IMG/VR virus record: IMGVR_UViG_3300045973_000675
Span: 1 to 64,000 of that record
DNA: 64,000 nucleotides
Source of the DNA: a virus
Reading direction: 5' to 3' (one strand)
The translations under genes and the position numbers were made by a program. Shown here one piece after another: positions 8,726 through 17,383 of this stretch (the first letter of the stretch is position 1; each line of letters begins with the position of its first letter). Below the pieces are notes generated by a model, which saw only the letters and a list, made by a program, of their open reading frames with translations, did not search any database and was not told the DNA's origin.

Positions 8726-9699
8726 CTAGCCGCCACTCTGCCTCTTGATCGCGTTGGCACTGTCCTTGCGCGCCTTCATGAGGCGATTGAAGAACCAGTT
8801 GATGCGATCGAGCGACATGTCCATCACGTCCGATAGAGAAAACCCGTAGCCGTACCCACCTTCAAGGTACTGGAGCCAATGGACCTTCTCCCAAAACGTC
8901 TCCTCGTCGAGAGCGGGGAAGATGCAGTGAGGACCGGGGATTAGGTCGTCGGATCCTTCTTCTGTGCCGCCCGATTCGGGACGAAGAATCCACCCTCCCC
9001 GAAAGGGATCTGCACCTCGCGCGACCACCCGCATTCCGGGCATTCGATGAAGGTCGCGGTGTCGACCCCGCAATCGTGCTCGTCCATGGCCCGCAAGGCC
9101 TCGAACTGCTTCTCCGCTCCCTCGGTCTCAAAGAACTTGCGCAGCCCACCTTCGGGCACGCCATCGATGTCGTGAATTCGTGCCACCAGCGAAGGGATGA
9201 ACGCCTTGGCCTGTGTGCCGAACTTGGCAATCTTCACCTCGTCGACGCCGATCGCCAGCTTGAAGTGGAATTGCCTTCCATCGGGGAAGTTGGACTCGAA
9301 GCGATTGCCGTTCTTGAAGGACTCCAGATCCTCGGGAGATAGGGTCTTGACCGTCAGGTCGTTGACCAAGTCCGTGTGCCAGTAGGGGAAGGGCTTGCGG
9401 CACTTCGGCTCCCCGCACTGGGCCGGAAAGGAGAACGTCTCCCCGTACATCAGGATGCGGACCTGAATGGACGCGTAGACACGGTCGCCGGACAGGACGT
9501 TCTTCCAATCGAGATTGCCGCCTTCGTCCGTGGTGTACGGGCCGGGATCTGCGGTCGACTGCCAGCAGGCCTGCATGAGGCGGTCGACGAACAGGCCGGA
9601 CCGCTGCAATTGCCGATCGCCAAGCAGCTCGAAGTTCTTCCCCGTCAGCTTGTCGATATAGCCCGAGAGCCCCGACGGGCAGGTGATGATCTTGCTCAT
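8726..9699 (-). CDS. tail assembly chaperone long form (G-T fusion by -1 frameshift)
   Basis: Ribosomes that slip back one base on CCCTTTC (9001-9007) leave the short-form frame after residue 233 and continue for 91 codons to the stop at 8726, giving a product of about 324 residues. The added segment ends in a helical stretch (LSDVMDMSLDRINWFFNRL). This downstream frame has no good ATG, GTG or TTG of its own after the short-form stop, which supports production by frameshift. In many phages the long form recruits the tape measure protein during tail assembly. Frameshifting itself is inferred; it cannot be proven from sequence. Confidence 0.6.
8941..9699 (-). CDS. tail assembly chaperone short form (T4 gp26-like baseplate/chaperone family)
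   Basis: The product has 252 residues. The opening, CPSGLSGYIDKLTGKNFELL, resembles the family first described from T4 gp26 and often found upstream of the tape measure gene in myophages. Two Cys pairs near the middle and end (CGEPKCRKPF and CPECGWS) may bind zinc. The start at ATG 9699 is preceded by GGGGGTTAGAACAAC, without a strict Shine-Dalgarno match. It shares its first 233 residues with the frameshifted long form. Confidence 0.7.
   Translation of the reverse strand: MSKIITCPSGLSGYIDKLTGKNFELLGDRQLQRSGLFVDRLMQACWQSTADPGPYTTDEGGNLDWKNVLSGDRVYASIQVRILMYGETFSFPAQCGEPKCRKPFPYWHTDLVNDLTVKTLSPEDLESFKNGNRFESNFPDGRQFHFKLAIGVDEVKIAKFGTQAKAFIPSLVARIHDIDGVPEGGLRKFFETEGAEKQFEALRAMDEHDCGVDTATFIECPECGWSREVQIPFGEGGFFVPNRAAQKKDPTT
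9001..9007 (-). other. -1 ribosomal frameshift slippery site
   Basis: On the minus strand the bases read CCCTTTC. In the chaperone frame they are split C CCT TTC, the canonical X XXY YYZ arrangement (X=C, Y=T, Z=C). Slipping by -1 enters the frame that stays open to 8726. Position, frame and gene context all agree. Confidence 0.65.
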
Positions 9700-9714
9700 G
9701 TTGTTCTAACCCCC

Positions 9715-9735
9715 GGCGGCTCGTAGCTGGCCGCC
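9715..9735. other. hairpin between tail tube and chaperone genes
   Basis: GGCGGC (9715-9720) and GCCGCC (9730-9735) form a 6-bp GC stem with a 9-base loop. It lies in the 54-base gap after the tube gene. No T-run follows on the minus strand, so it looks more like an RNA-processing or attenuation hairpin than a full terminator. Confidence 0.35.
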
Positions 9736-9753
9736 AACAGCGTGAACTTGCGG

Positions 9754-10233
9754 CTAGCCGGTAAGGTCCCAGCCCAGATCCGTCAGGACCAATTCCTCGA
9801 TGAGGAATTCCTTCGAGTCGCCCTTCCACGATCCAGGCTTGAACTTTTTCGGGAAGCAGCGAGCGGTGTACGACTTCTTGATCGAGCCATCGGCGTCGAG
9901 TTGGCAGATCTCGATGTTGCGGACCATGTTCGGAAACGTGAGCCCGACCGCATCGGCGCCCGCCTGGGCGGCGGTCAGCTGCACGACCGAGCTGAACCAC
10001 AGATAGGCGTCGTAGTCCTGGCACGACGCCCGGCGAAGCGTGATGTCCGGGAACACCACCTTGCCAGTGGGCTGCTTATGCTTGGTGGCCTCGCCGCCCG
10101 AACTGTACTCGGCAACTTCGAGTTCGGCCTCGAGGCCATCGCACTCGGCGAAATCCGTGTCCTTGAATCCGTCGATGCGGACCCGGAAGTGGCCCGCGAC
10201 ATCGAGGTTCTTTGCTTGCCCTGCGGTTCCCAT
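9754..10233 (-). CDS. major tail tube protein (T4 gp19-like)
   Basis: The product has 159 residues, the usual length of the gp19/CIS tube family. It has the expected pattern: an N-terminal strand (FRVRIDGFKDTDFAECDGLEA), a loop with KPTGKV-like sequence (KHKQPTGKVVFPDITLRR), and a C-terminal strand ending FLIEELVLTDLGWDL. It stacks as hexameric rings inside the sheath. It lies directly after the sheath gene, and a good GGAG site precedes the ATG. Confidence 0.85.
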   Translation of the reverse strand: MGTAGQAKNLDVAGHFRVRIDGFKDTDFAECDGLEAELEVAEYSSGGEATKHKQPTGKVVFPDITLRRASCQDYDAYLWFSSVVQLTAAQAGADAVGLTFPNMVRNIEICQLDADGSIKKSYTARCFPKKFKPGSWKGDSKEFLIEELVLTDLGWDLTG

Positions 10234-10242
10234 GATGTCTCC

Positions 10243-11829
10243 TTACTGAGCGTTCGCGTAGGCCGTCTTGTCTTCCGAGAAGAGCAAGTTGATGAATTCG
10301 TTTGGTTCCGCAGTCGCAACGCCGATCCGGGCCTTCGTGGTGTTGGGCGTGGCGGCCGGATTGAGAGCCTTCCCGAAGTCGGAATAGAACGCCTGCTTGG
10401 GGTTCTTGGTGATGAATGCCCCGAGGCCGCACTGGATTTCCATGAACTGATCCACGGTGCGCTTCTCCTCGGCCAGCAAGTCGTCAGTTCGGTTCTTGTG
10501 GCGAAACACCTGCATGGACCGCTTGATCGACTGTTGAATGTGGCTGACGCCGCGGCGCTGGCCAGTGCTGGGCCAGTTGCCATTGCCCTTGAGGTTACGA
10601 GCTCCGTCCAGGAACACGCCGGTCCCGCTGATCTTGGTCACGGGGTTGATGCGCTCCGGGAACACTAGGGCGCGCTTTCCGAGATCGAGAACTTCCTTGG
10701 TTTCCGGTTCGAGCAGACCGAGGAGCGCCCCAGTCTCGGTTCCGGCCGGCTGGTCATACACGCCACCCGAACGAGCGCCGTCCGTGCGAGCGAACATGCC
10801 GGCGATGTGGCCAGAGATTGGAACCGTGATTTTCTTTGCTGGTCCGAACACGGTCGGATTCGGATTCGAGATCTTCCACCTCGGCCAGTGGATGTGACCA
10901 CATTCGGTAAGCCCCTGAAGGGCCGCCGTGGTCTTGACGTAGATGATGATCTGGGTCGCCGACTGGCTGGCCGGAGGGTCAAGAAGAGCGTACGGCTGAC
11001 CGCCGCGCGCGACCGTACAGTAGGTCAGCATGGCGTTCTGGACAGCGCTGGTCGCGATGCCAGGAACAACCAGCAGGGTCATATCCTCTACGTAGTCTCC
11101 GGCGTAGATGCCGTTCTTCGCACCGGGAGATCCGATGTAGTCGGAATCGACAATGCCGGTCAGGCCATCGTTCCCGGTAGCCAAGACGGCGCCTAGGCCA
11201 AGGGCCGGGAGGTTGTTCGGAGATGCCGTGGCATTCTCCAGATCCGTAACCGCAACGTACTTGGACCCCGTCTCCGGATCGTTGATGACGGTCTCCACGT
11301 ATCGAGGATCCGATGCGTTGGCCGCCCCAATCTTCAGGTTGGGGAATGTTTCGAGCCTCACGCCCGACAGATTCACTGTCGAGTAGTTGAACTCGTTCGC
11401 GTTGCCACTCGTGGGCGCCTCAATGAGAGGCTTGAGCGAATGCGCATACGTTCCGTCGGTCTTCCCGTCGATCTTCAGGGTAGCGATGGGAGTCACGGCC
11501 GCGCGATCGACCAACGATAGCGTCGCAGCCGTGCTGGTCTTGGTTGAGGCGATCAGTGGATCCGTGTAGTGAACAACGCGCGCAATCCAGGCGTTGGTCC
11601 CGCCATTGGCGAAGAATGCAGCAACGGCAATCGCCACCCAGCCATTGGGCGTGTATCCGCCAAATACATCGACGTACTCACCGAACGAGGAGACCTGCGT
11701 CGCCTCTCCCACCGGCCCGCGTTCCGTTACGCCAACGAAAAGACAAACAGACGTCGGAAGAACCGGCACCGAGCGCTGCTTCGGGGCCTCTTCGCCAATT
11801 GTGACATCGGAAGCAAGATTCTCAGCCAT
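10243..11829 (-). CDS. tail sheath protein
   Basis: The product has 528 residues. The start at ATG 11829 (MAENLASD) has AGGAG six bases upstream; an upstream extension of the frame only overlaps the previous gene. The N-terminal domain has the sheath pattern TSVCLFVGVTERGPVGEATQ and VSSFGEYVDVFGGY, and the C-terminal domain has the conserved helical region with FMEIQCGLGAFITKNPKQAF. The sheath contracts to drive the tube into the cell. It is followed by tube and tape measure genes, as in other myophages. Confidence 0.92.
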   Translation of the reverse strand: MAENLASDVTIGEEAPKQRSVPVLPTSVCLFVGVTERGPVGEATQVSSFGEYVDVFGGYTPNGWVAIAVAAFFANGGTNAWIARVVHYTDPLIASTKTSTAATLSLVDRAAVTPIATLKIDGKTDGTYAHSLKPLIEAPTSGNANEFNYSTVNLSGVRLETFPNLKIGAANASDPRYVETVINDPETGSKYVAVTDLENATASPNNLPALGLGAVLATGNDGLTGIVDSDYIGSPGAKNGIYAGDYVEDMTLLVVPGIATSAVQNAMLTYCTVARGGQPYALLDPPASQSATQIIIYVKTTAALQGLTECGHIHWPRWKISNPNPTVFGPAKKITVPISGHIAGMFARTDGARSGGVYDQPAGTETGALLGLLEPETKEVLDLGKRALVFPERINPVTKISGTGVFLDGARNLKGNGNWPSTGQRRGVSHIQQSIKRSMQVFRHKNRTDDLLAEEKRTVDQFMEIQCGLGAFITKNPKQAFYSDFGKALNPAATPNTTKARIGVATAEPNEFINLLFSEDKTAYANAQ

Positions 11830-11837
11830 GTGCGCTC

Positions 11838-12125
11838 CTACTCGGCGTTGACGACGATCAATTCGCGGCGATCGATGGCACCCTTGACGTCGGGGCAATC
11901 GAGGATGGTTTCGGAAAGGTCGGTCTTCTTTTCGCCGGCCAGGAAAGTGATGGACGTGGCCAATTTCGCCTCGCGCTCAGCGATCCCGGTCATTCCCGAG
12001 ACGTTGTCGTGCTCGGCCGAGTGCTGCTTGACATCGACACAGCGGCACTCGCCGTCCTCGCAGTAGAATTTATGGGGAAGGTTGAACGTCAGGAGCGTTC
12101 GAGATCGGCTCTTCAGCGTCGCCAT
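11838..12125 (-). CDS. small virion-region protein, unknown
   Basis: The product has 95 residues. It contains a short Cys pair (FYCEDGECRCVDVKQ) and otherwise mixed sequence; I recognise no family. It lies directly upstream of the sheath gene and so may be a tail-completion or sheath-associated protein. It is one of four small genes that carry the shared upstream element described at 12152-12171. Confidence 0.5.
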   Translation of the reverse strand: MATLKSRSRTLLTFNLPHKFYCEDGECRCVDVKQHSAEHDNVSGMTGIAEREAKLATSITFLAGEKKTDLSETILDCPDVKGAIDRRELIVVNAE

Positions 12126-12151
12126 GCCATCAGGATTGACGGCGCGGGCGA

Positions 12152-12171
12152 GCTACTCAAAAACTGGGCGG
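12152..12171 (-). promoter_or_regulatory. repeated intergenic element, copy A
   Basis: Minus-strand sequence CCGCCCAGTTTTTGAGTAGC directly follows the TAG of the gene at 12172 and ends exactly 26 bases before the ATG at 12125. Three other junctions (19864, 23148, 28088) carry versions of it with the same 26-base spacing. Candidate phage late promoter or other expression signal; the role is inferred. Confidence 0.5.
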
Positions 12172-13149
12172 CTACGTTTTGGCCACCACGTCGAGATCGA
12201 ACTCTTCTTGGGTGCCAACGCCGACGCGATCGAGGGACTGGCCCGGGAATCCGGCTAAGTCCTCGAGCCCCACGCCATGGATGACCACCGTCAGTCCGTC
12301 GAACGAATGGTTGCCGTCCTGATTGGGCGTGGACGTGTCGCGCGCCTCCGAGTCGGCTGGGACGATGACCTGGTAGCGGATCGTTCCCTTGCTGGCGTCG
12401 TTGGCGTCTCGTTGCACTTCCAGGTAGGTGAACAGATCGAGCACCTTCCGGGTGAGGAGCATCAGGCTGGTGTTCTGCGCGCCGCTGTTGGTGTAGCCAG
12501 CGATGCTGTATTCGAGCGCGACCGCCATGGGTGGCGCCTTGATGTCGACCAACCCACCGCCAAGCTGGCTCGGCACCGCGATCGGCGTGTGGGTGTTGAA
12601 GTGCGGCCGATCTTCCCTGCACCGCGGTCCCGTGACGACCAGGCCCGGAGGATTGGCCAGTCTCGTGACTGCAAATGGAGCGTCGCCGAAGTCCGGGCTG
12701 ATGGCCAGCTTGACCACGTTGTCGACGATCCGCCGCTTGAGCATCCGCAGGAACGCGCGCTCGACCCGGCCGCCATCGTTTTCGATCGCGAGATCTGGAC
12801 GCGCGTAGGTGACGGCCGCCGGCGACGTTCGCGATTCCCCGGCAATCGGCGCGCCAGCATCATCGAGATTGGTCACCGTCAGGGCCGCCGGCACCACCGT
12901 TCCGTCGTCCAGTCGGGACGGGTCATGTTCGGGAAGGTGGCAGGACAGCACGGTGCTGGACAGCACCTCGACCTGTGTCGCCGCTCGAGCTTCGACGGTT
13001 ACGGCCACGGTCGGGATTGGGTCAGGCAACGGACCGTTGGTCGGCGACGGCGGCGACGGCAAACGGAAGTTCGTGCCGCGCACGATGACCAGTTGCCCGC
13101 CGGTCCAGACGGTCGACGGTGTGATGGAAGTGATGGTTGGGGCGGCCAT
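12172..13149 (-). CDS. neck/tail protein with N-terminal IPT/TIG-like Ig domain
   Basis: The product has 325 residues. Residues 1-100 read as an IPT/TIG immunoglobulin-like fold (ITSITPSTVWTGGQLVIVRG, then LPEHDPS...VPAALTVTN). The remaining ~220 residues form a separate domain (FDGLTVVIHGVGLEDLAGFP) of the size of a tail terminator or sheath-initiation protein. It lies between the gpG-like neck gene and the small gene before the sheath, which is the usual place of a tail terminator. IPT domains on phage particles often display or bind sugars; that use here is inferred. Confidence 0.55.
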   Translation of the reverse strand: MAAPTITSITPSTVWTGGQLVIVRGTNFRLPSPPSPTNGPLPDPIPTVAVTVEARAATQVEVLSSTVLSCHLPEHDPSRLDDGTVVPAALTVTNLDDAGAPIAGESRTSPAAVTYARPDLAIENDGGRVERAFLRMLKRRIVDNVVKLAISPDFGDAPFAVTRLANPPGLVVTGPRCREDRPHFNTHTPIAVPSQLGGGLVDIKAPPMAVALEYSIAGYTNSGAQNTSLMLLTRKVLDLFTYLEVQRDANDASKGTIRYQVIVPADSEARDTSTPNQDGNHSFDGLTVVIHGVGLEDLAGFPGQSLDRVGVGTQEEFDLDVVAKT

Positions 13150-13158
13150 GTTTCGATC

Positions 13159-13797
13159 CTATTTCGAGAGGGTGCCCTTCAACATTTTCGCCATCCGTTC
13201 TTCGAGGCGCTTCTTCACGTCGTCGGGTTTGGCGAACACCTCGAAGATCGGGCGGATGAATGGGCGGGCCGGAATCTTGATGAGGAGAAACTTCTTCGCA
13301 TTCGCCTTGGCCTTGATGAGCCAGAACGGCTTGGGGATCGCGCCTTCGCCGTTGAGTTCCTTGAACACCAGGGCGAGGTACCGCATCACCTTCTTGGTCA
13401 ACTCGATCCTGAATGGCCCGGCGCCAAATTCCTGCGTCTCGGCGACGTTGACCAGCGTCTTTCCGTCGGCAGTCTTGGCCGTGCGCAAAATCCCGATGAA
13501 TGCCCCCTTGCCCTTGCCAAGGCTCTCCACGCGGATCCCGTTGCGCAGATCACCATGCACCATCAAGGCCTTGGTGCCGCGGAACCCTGCCAGCCTACGC
13601 GCTGCCAGCGTGAACGGGGACAACGGCTTGAATGCCTTCCCGCCGGGCTCCTGCGATTGTAGGCCCTTGACGATCTCACCCCGCAGGTAGTGGGCCTCTT
13701 GCAGGATGGACTGCTGCGAGGCTGCGGCCATCTCGACGGCCATTTTGTCGAAGGTCTCGCGCGCCTTGGCCCAGTCGCCTGTCTTGCGACTCGCCAC
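13159..13797 (-). CDS. virion morphogenesis/neck protein (gpG-like)
   Basis: The product has 212 residues. The segment FKPLSPFTLAARRLAGFRGT followed by KALMVHGDLRNGIRVE is typical of the Mu gpG/HK97 gp10-like virion morphogenesis proteins that join head and tail. The C-terminal RPFIRPIFE is also usual in this family. It starts at GTG 13797, 2 bases after the upstream TAG. Confidence 0.65.
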   Translation of the reverse strand: MASRKTGDWAKARETFDKMAVEMAAASQQSILQEAHYLRGEIVKGLQSQEPGGKAFKPLSPFTLAARRLAGFRGTKALMVHGDLRNGIRVESLGKGKGAFIGILRTAKTADGKTLVNVAETQEFGAGPFRIELTKKVMRYLALVFKELNGEGAIPKPFWLIKAKANAKKFLLIKIPARPFIRPIFEVFAKPDDVKKRLEERMAKMLKGTLSK

Positions 13798-13799
13798 CG

Positions 13800-14300
13800 C
13801 TACGACCTCGACTGCATGCGGACCAGCAGCAAGTTGCGCCGGCCACCCAATCCAAACTGCGGCGTCGCCTCGTTGACGTACATGCCCGGCGGATCGGGAA
13901 ACTGCTGCACCAGCGTTCCGTCCATCTGATAGATGGCGCCCATCCGGTCGGCGGGGCGGATGAGCGCCACCCCAGTGGCCATATCCACGAGGCCCATCTG
14001 CTCGAGATCGACGAAGTGAAACGTCACCGCGAACACACCAGCCTTCTGGTCTCCGAGTTCCTTCATGGTCTGGCGATTGAACGAATCGGGTTCGATCTGC
14101 GCCGGAATCATGATCGAGGGAAGCTCCTCGCGCTTGGGCAGGCCGCGGCCATCGTCGGTTGCGACGAGAACAGGCTCTTTGTAGTCCGGGTCCAAGGCAG
14201 CATCAGATCCGTCTACCGTCGTCCCCTCGCCCATACCCTCCAGATCGAGCTGGAACATCTCGACTAGGAACTTTTGGAGAAGCCTGCCCCGGTATGCCAT
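13800..14300 (-). CDS. putative head-completion protein
   Basis: The product has about 166 residues. The ATG at 14300 overlaps the upstream TGA (TGATG); a GTG one codon earlier is also possible. The N-terminus is helical with an acidic central part, and the C-terminal half is beta-rich (VFAVTFHFVDLEQMGLVDM). No family is recognised. It lies between the connector-like gene and the gpG-like gene, so a neck role is likely. Confidence 0.45.
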   Translation of the reverse strand: MAYRGRLLQKFLVEMFQLDLEGMGEGTTVDGSDAALDPDYKEPVLVATDDGRGLPKREELPSIMIPAQIEPDSFNRQTMKELGDQKAGVFAVTFHFVDLEQMGLVDMATGVALIRPADRMGAIYQMDGTLVQQFPDPPGMYVNEATPQFGLGGRRNLLLVRMQSRS

Positions 14301-15343
14301 CACGCCGCCGCGAAGGTTGGCGGACGGCGGAATGACTCCAGCATCATGTCGATGTCCGAGTCTCCGGTCCAGATGCCGTTGAGTCCCGTGTCGCTGTACT
14401 GGACCTCCTGGTCACGCGTCTTTTCCATCGTGACCGGCCCGGAAGCTGGCGACCGATTGGCAATTTTCTCCATCGCGCGCGTAATCGCAATCGCGATGGC
14501 GATCTCGCGAACCTGGTCAGGTGTCTGGCCGGTTGGGCTGCCGTCGTAGTTCGTGTAGCCGAACACGCCCTTGACCTGAATGTTCTTCGTCCCGCGGGGC
14601 CACACCCCCATGTCGACACCGATTCTGGCCAACGTCATGGCGTCCCGCAGATTGATCTTCGGATAGGCCCGATCATCCTCGGTCAGCATCCCGTCGGTCA
14701 GGTGGCGAGCGTAGACGCGGAATCCCGCTGCGTCCATCGACATTGCCCCGGCAAACACCCCGTCGAACGTCACCACCACGCTTTCGATCGCGATGATGGG
14801 GGCGGGAATTTCCAGAACGCGGTTACCCGTGCCGTCCAGGGAGAACGTGCGATACCGCGGCTCGAACCAGCGCTCGGTCACGCGCTCGATGTAGCGAGAC
14901 GCGGACGAAATGGATTGCAACACGCGGGCGTCGTTGGCAGTCCCGGACAGGACGCCCTCGGCGCGCACGTCGGACAGCGAACAATACCCGGTCTGAGCCA
15001 ACGAGGGGACGTTCAGGACTTCGATGGGGACGACCGACTGCCCCTGGAATCCCGACGCCATCGTGTAGAACCATTGGATCTGACCGGGGCCAACCTGGGC
15101 ACCGCTCGGCATGGTGAACGTCGCGAAGAAGTGGCCTATGCCGATTCGGTTCGTAGACAGATTCACCGCCTGGACCTGTCCGGGCGTGGTCGGAAATAGC
15201 TGAACCAGAGAACCGCTCGACGTGCTGTAGACGGCGAACGCCAAGGACACCGGATCCTGCATAAGAGCATCACCAAGCGATGGGTCGGTCAAGAAGACCT
15301 CGACGGCCTTCCCCGATGCCTGTCCCTTGGCGATTGCGATCAT
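14300..15343 (-). CDS. head-tail connector/adaptor-like protein with N-terminal beta domain
   Basis: The product has 347 residues. The second half starts with GYCSLSDVRAEGV and continues through SISSASRYIERVTERWFEPR, which is the pattern of helical gp6-type head-tail adaptor proteins. The first ~120 residues are beta-rich and look like an added Ig-like or decoration domain. This fusion is longer than the usual ~100-200 residue adaptor. Its position after the capsid cluster fits. Confidence 0.6.
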   Translation of the reverse strand: MIAIAKGQASGKAVEVFLTDPSLGDALMQDPVSLAFAVYSTSSGSLVQLFPTTPGQVQAVNLSTNRIGIGHFFATFTMPSGAQVGPGQIQWFYTMASGFQGQSVVPIEVLNVPSLAQTGYCSLSDVRAEGVLSGTANDARVLQSISSASRYIERVTERWFEPRYRTFSLDGTGNRVLEIPAPIIAIESVVVTFDGVFAGAMSMDAAGFRVYARHLTDGMLTEDDRAYPKINLRDAMTLARIGVDMGVWPRGTKNIQVKGVFGYTNYDGSPTGQTPDQVREIAIAIAITRAMEKIANRSPASGPVTMEKTRDQEVQYSDTGLNGIWTGDSDIDMMLESFRRPPTFAAA

Positions 15344-15384
15344 GTGGCGCTCTTTCTCACCCGTCCCAAAGGAGGGCGGGCGCT

Positions 15385-15951
15385 CTACTTGGAATCTGCC
15401 TTGGCCTGTTGGCGGGCCGAGCGGGCAGCCCTGCGAGACGATGCCGGGGTGGCATCTGTCGCGTCACCAGCGGTATCTTCGGTTTCCTTCTCAGCCTTCT
15501 CGGCCGCAGCGGCCTCCGCGGCTTCCTTCTCTTCCTGGCTGATGATCTCTTCTCCGTCGACATGCTCCTGCGAGGGATTGAGATACTTTCGACCACGTAA
15601 GGGTTCCTCCAGCGAGGGAGCTGCTACCGTCCCAGCCGGCGTGGTCGCTCGGTCGACCAGGGACAACGATCCAGGGGTGGGACGCGCAGCCAATGCTTCG
15701 CGCTCCGCCCGTGCCCGTTCCGCAGCTTCGATGCCCTTCGCTCCGGCTAGGTCTGTGACCTCGAACAGCGCCTGGGTATCGTCGTCGCTCCGCAGAGATC
15801 GTAGGTACTCCGCCAGTTCGAACGTATCGTTCCCGACCTTGATTGCCTCGGGAATTTTCGCCCACACCCCGACGTTGAAATGGATCCCGTGAACCGAATA
15901 GGTCACGGGACCATTGCGGAAATTGCGCAGCCTTATGAATAGCTCGTTCAT
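15385..15951 (-). CDS. virion-region protein with acidic coiled C-terminus
   Basis: The product has 188 residues, starting at ATG 15951 (MNELFIRLRNF); the longer frame upstream reads over the preceding gene and is unlikely. The first ~75 residues form a compact domain (VTYSVHGIHFNVGVWAKIPE). From residue ~130 on it is rich in E, A and K and ends RRAARSARQQAKADSK, probably a helix or disordered tail. No family recognised. Confidence 0.5.
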   Translation of the reverse strand: MNELFIRLRNFRNGPVTYSVHGIHFNVGVWAKIPEAIKVGNDTFELAEYLRSLRSDDDTQALFEVTDLAGAKGIEAAERARAEREALAARPTPGSLSLVDRATTPAGTVAAPSLEEPLRGRKYLNPSQEHVDGEEIISQEEKEAAEAAAAEKAEKETEDTAGDATDATPASSRRAARSARQQAKADSK

Positions 15952-15991
15952 GTCTTCTAACCCCCGTTGAAAACCCGTGAAGAAACGTCGA

Positions 15992-16330
15992 CTACTTGGA
16001 GTAAACGACGAGCTTGAACGTGACGCCCGACAAGCTGGTCGCGTTCGCCAACTCGGCCGGGGCCGTGCCGGCAGAACCGCCGGCCGTGTAGACCATGAGC
16101 TTGCTGTTGGCGAAGTCCCACACGAGCAGGTACCCACCGTTGGCGCTGACGCTACGGACGTCGAGAATCGCCCTCTGGTCGCCAGTCAAAGCATCCAGGG
16201 CAGCCTGGACACCCGTCATGCCACCCGTGGGGTAGGAGCTATCTCCGACCAGGGTGATCTGATCAACGTAAAGGACCTTCTGGGGTCCATCGATGGACTT
16301 CTCGACTAGGGTCATTGTTCCGATTGCCAT
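15992..16330 (-). CDS. small capsid-region protein, possible decoration protein
   Basis: The product has 112 residues and directly follows the capsid gene with a good AGGAG site. It is beta-rich and Gly/Ser/Ala-rich (ILDVRSVSANGGYLLVWDF). Size, composition and position resemble small capsid decoration or head-fibre proteins, but no specific family is recognised. A GC hairpin (16362-16381) separates it from the capsid gene. Confidence 0.5.
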   Translation of the reverse strand: MAIGTMTLVEKSIDGPQKVLYVDQITLVGDSSYPTGGMTGVQAALDALTGDQRAILDVRSVSANGGYLLVWDFANSKLMVYTAGGSAGTAPAELANATSLSGVTFKLVVYSK

Positions 16331-16361
16331 TGCTGTTCTCCTGAATCAGGTTGAAAGGTTA

Positions 16362-16381
16362 GGGGCGAATTTCTCCGCCCC
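16362..16381. terminator. hairpin after the capsid gene
   Basis: GGGGCG (16362-16367) and CGCCCC (16376-16381) form a 6-bp stem with an 8-base loop, located 19 bases past the capsid stop. On the minus strand no clean U-run follows, so partial termination or 3'-end protection of the capsid mRNA is more likely than full termination. Confidence 0.4.
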
Positions 16382-16400
16382 ACAAATTTGGTTCGGTCGA

Positions 16401-17348
16401 CTACGCGGACTTGACCTTCACGGCCTTCGCTACCGCGGGCTCGTGGAGGTACTTGACCGCGACGCGCGCCCGGCAGACCACCATCAGGACACCAGCCTGG
16501 ATGTCTTCCTGGGTCTTGAACGTGACGTCCTTCCAGACGCCGACGCAGATGTTCTTGGGATCGCAGAAGATGATGTTCGATTCGTTCGTTCCACCACCGA
16601 GGTTGGTCGGGAACATCGGAACCGGGATGACCTGCACCCCGTAGGCCGGGATGGGGGCTGCCGACGTCAGGGCGCTATCGCCGAGGCCGGTGAAGCGCGG
16701 GGCAACGAGGTCGCGCCACTTGGTCTCGATGGTGGGCGCCGTGTAGAAGCGCATCTTCGACTTGTCCTTCTGGAACTGGCTGGGCAACAGGTTCGCCAGG
16801 TGGAGGAAGTGCGCTTGCGCGAGGACGATCGAACCGTCGTCGACCACGTAGGTGCTCGACTGCTTGAGGATGCCGTCGAGCAGCTTGAGCAGAGGATCCG
16901 TCGACGTGGTGTCGCCGTTGATGGCGAGGTCTTCCATGTCGAGGCCGAAGCGCTCGCCCATGAGCTTCTTGACGTGCGTCGCGAGGGCATCGCCTTCGAT
17001 GTTGTCCTCGATGTCGACGTCGGTCAGGTTGACCTGGCACTTCATCTGGACCGTGGTCAACGTGACCTTGCCCGTGGTGGGGGCCGCACGATCGGTGTAG
17101 CTGAGGGACTGACCCTCGACACCGCCGCGGGTGATGCGCGACAGGAAGCCAAGCTTGTCGACCTCCTGGACGGGCGCCGACAGTGGCTTGAAGAAGACGT
17201 CCTTCAACAGACGCTGGTCCTGGATCGAAATCTCCAAGAACTCTTTGGACTGGGCCGGAAGGAGCACGCCGCCATTGGTGGTCATGTCCGAGACCTTCAT
17301 GTCCGCCTTCTGGATGTTGGTACGGGCGATTTGTCGGTTCGATTCCAT
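16401..17348 (-). CDS. major capsid protein
   Basis: The product has 315 residues. It lies after the protease and scaffold-like genes and has a strong AAGGAG site. The sequence has the look of the P2/HK97-fold capsid group: MTTNGGVLLPAQSKEFLEIS near the N-terminus, a loop with GEL-like content, MGERFGLDMEDLAINGDTTS in the middle (typical of capsid E-loop/spine helix regions), and a C-terminal DIQAGVLMVVCRARVAVKYL. It has no long N-terminal delta domain, in keeping with the separate scaffold-like proteins upstream. Confidence 0.85.
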   Translation of the reverse strand: MESNRQIARTNIQKADMKVSDMTTNGGVLLPAQSKEFLEISIQDQRLLKDVFFKPLSAPVQEVDKLGFLSRITRGGVEGQSLSYTDRAAPTTGKVTLTTVQMKCQVNLTDVDIEDNIEGDALATHVKKLMGERFGLDMEDLAINGDTTSTDPLLKLLDGILKQSSTYVVDDGSIVLAQAHFLHLANLLPSQFQKDKSKMRFYTAPTIETKWRDLVAPRFTGLGDSALTSAAPIPAYGVQVIPVPMFPTNLGGGTNESNIIFCDPKNICVGVWKDVTFKTQEDIQAGVLMVVCRARVAVKYLHEPAVAKAVKVKSA

Positions 17349-17383
17349 CTGATTGCTCCTTGGGGTCGTTGTCGTTGCGAAAA

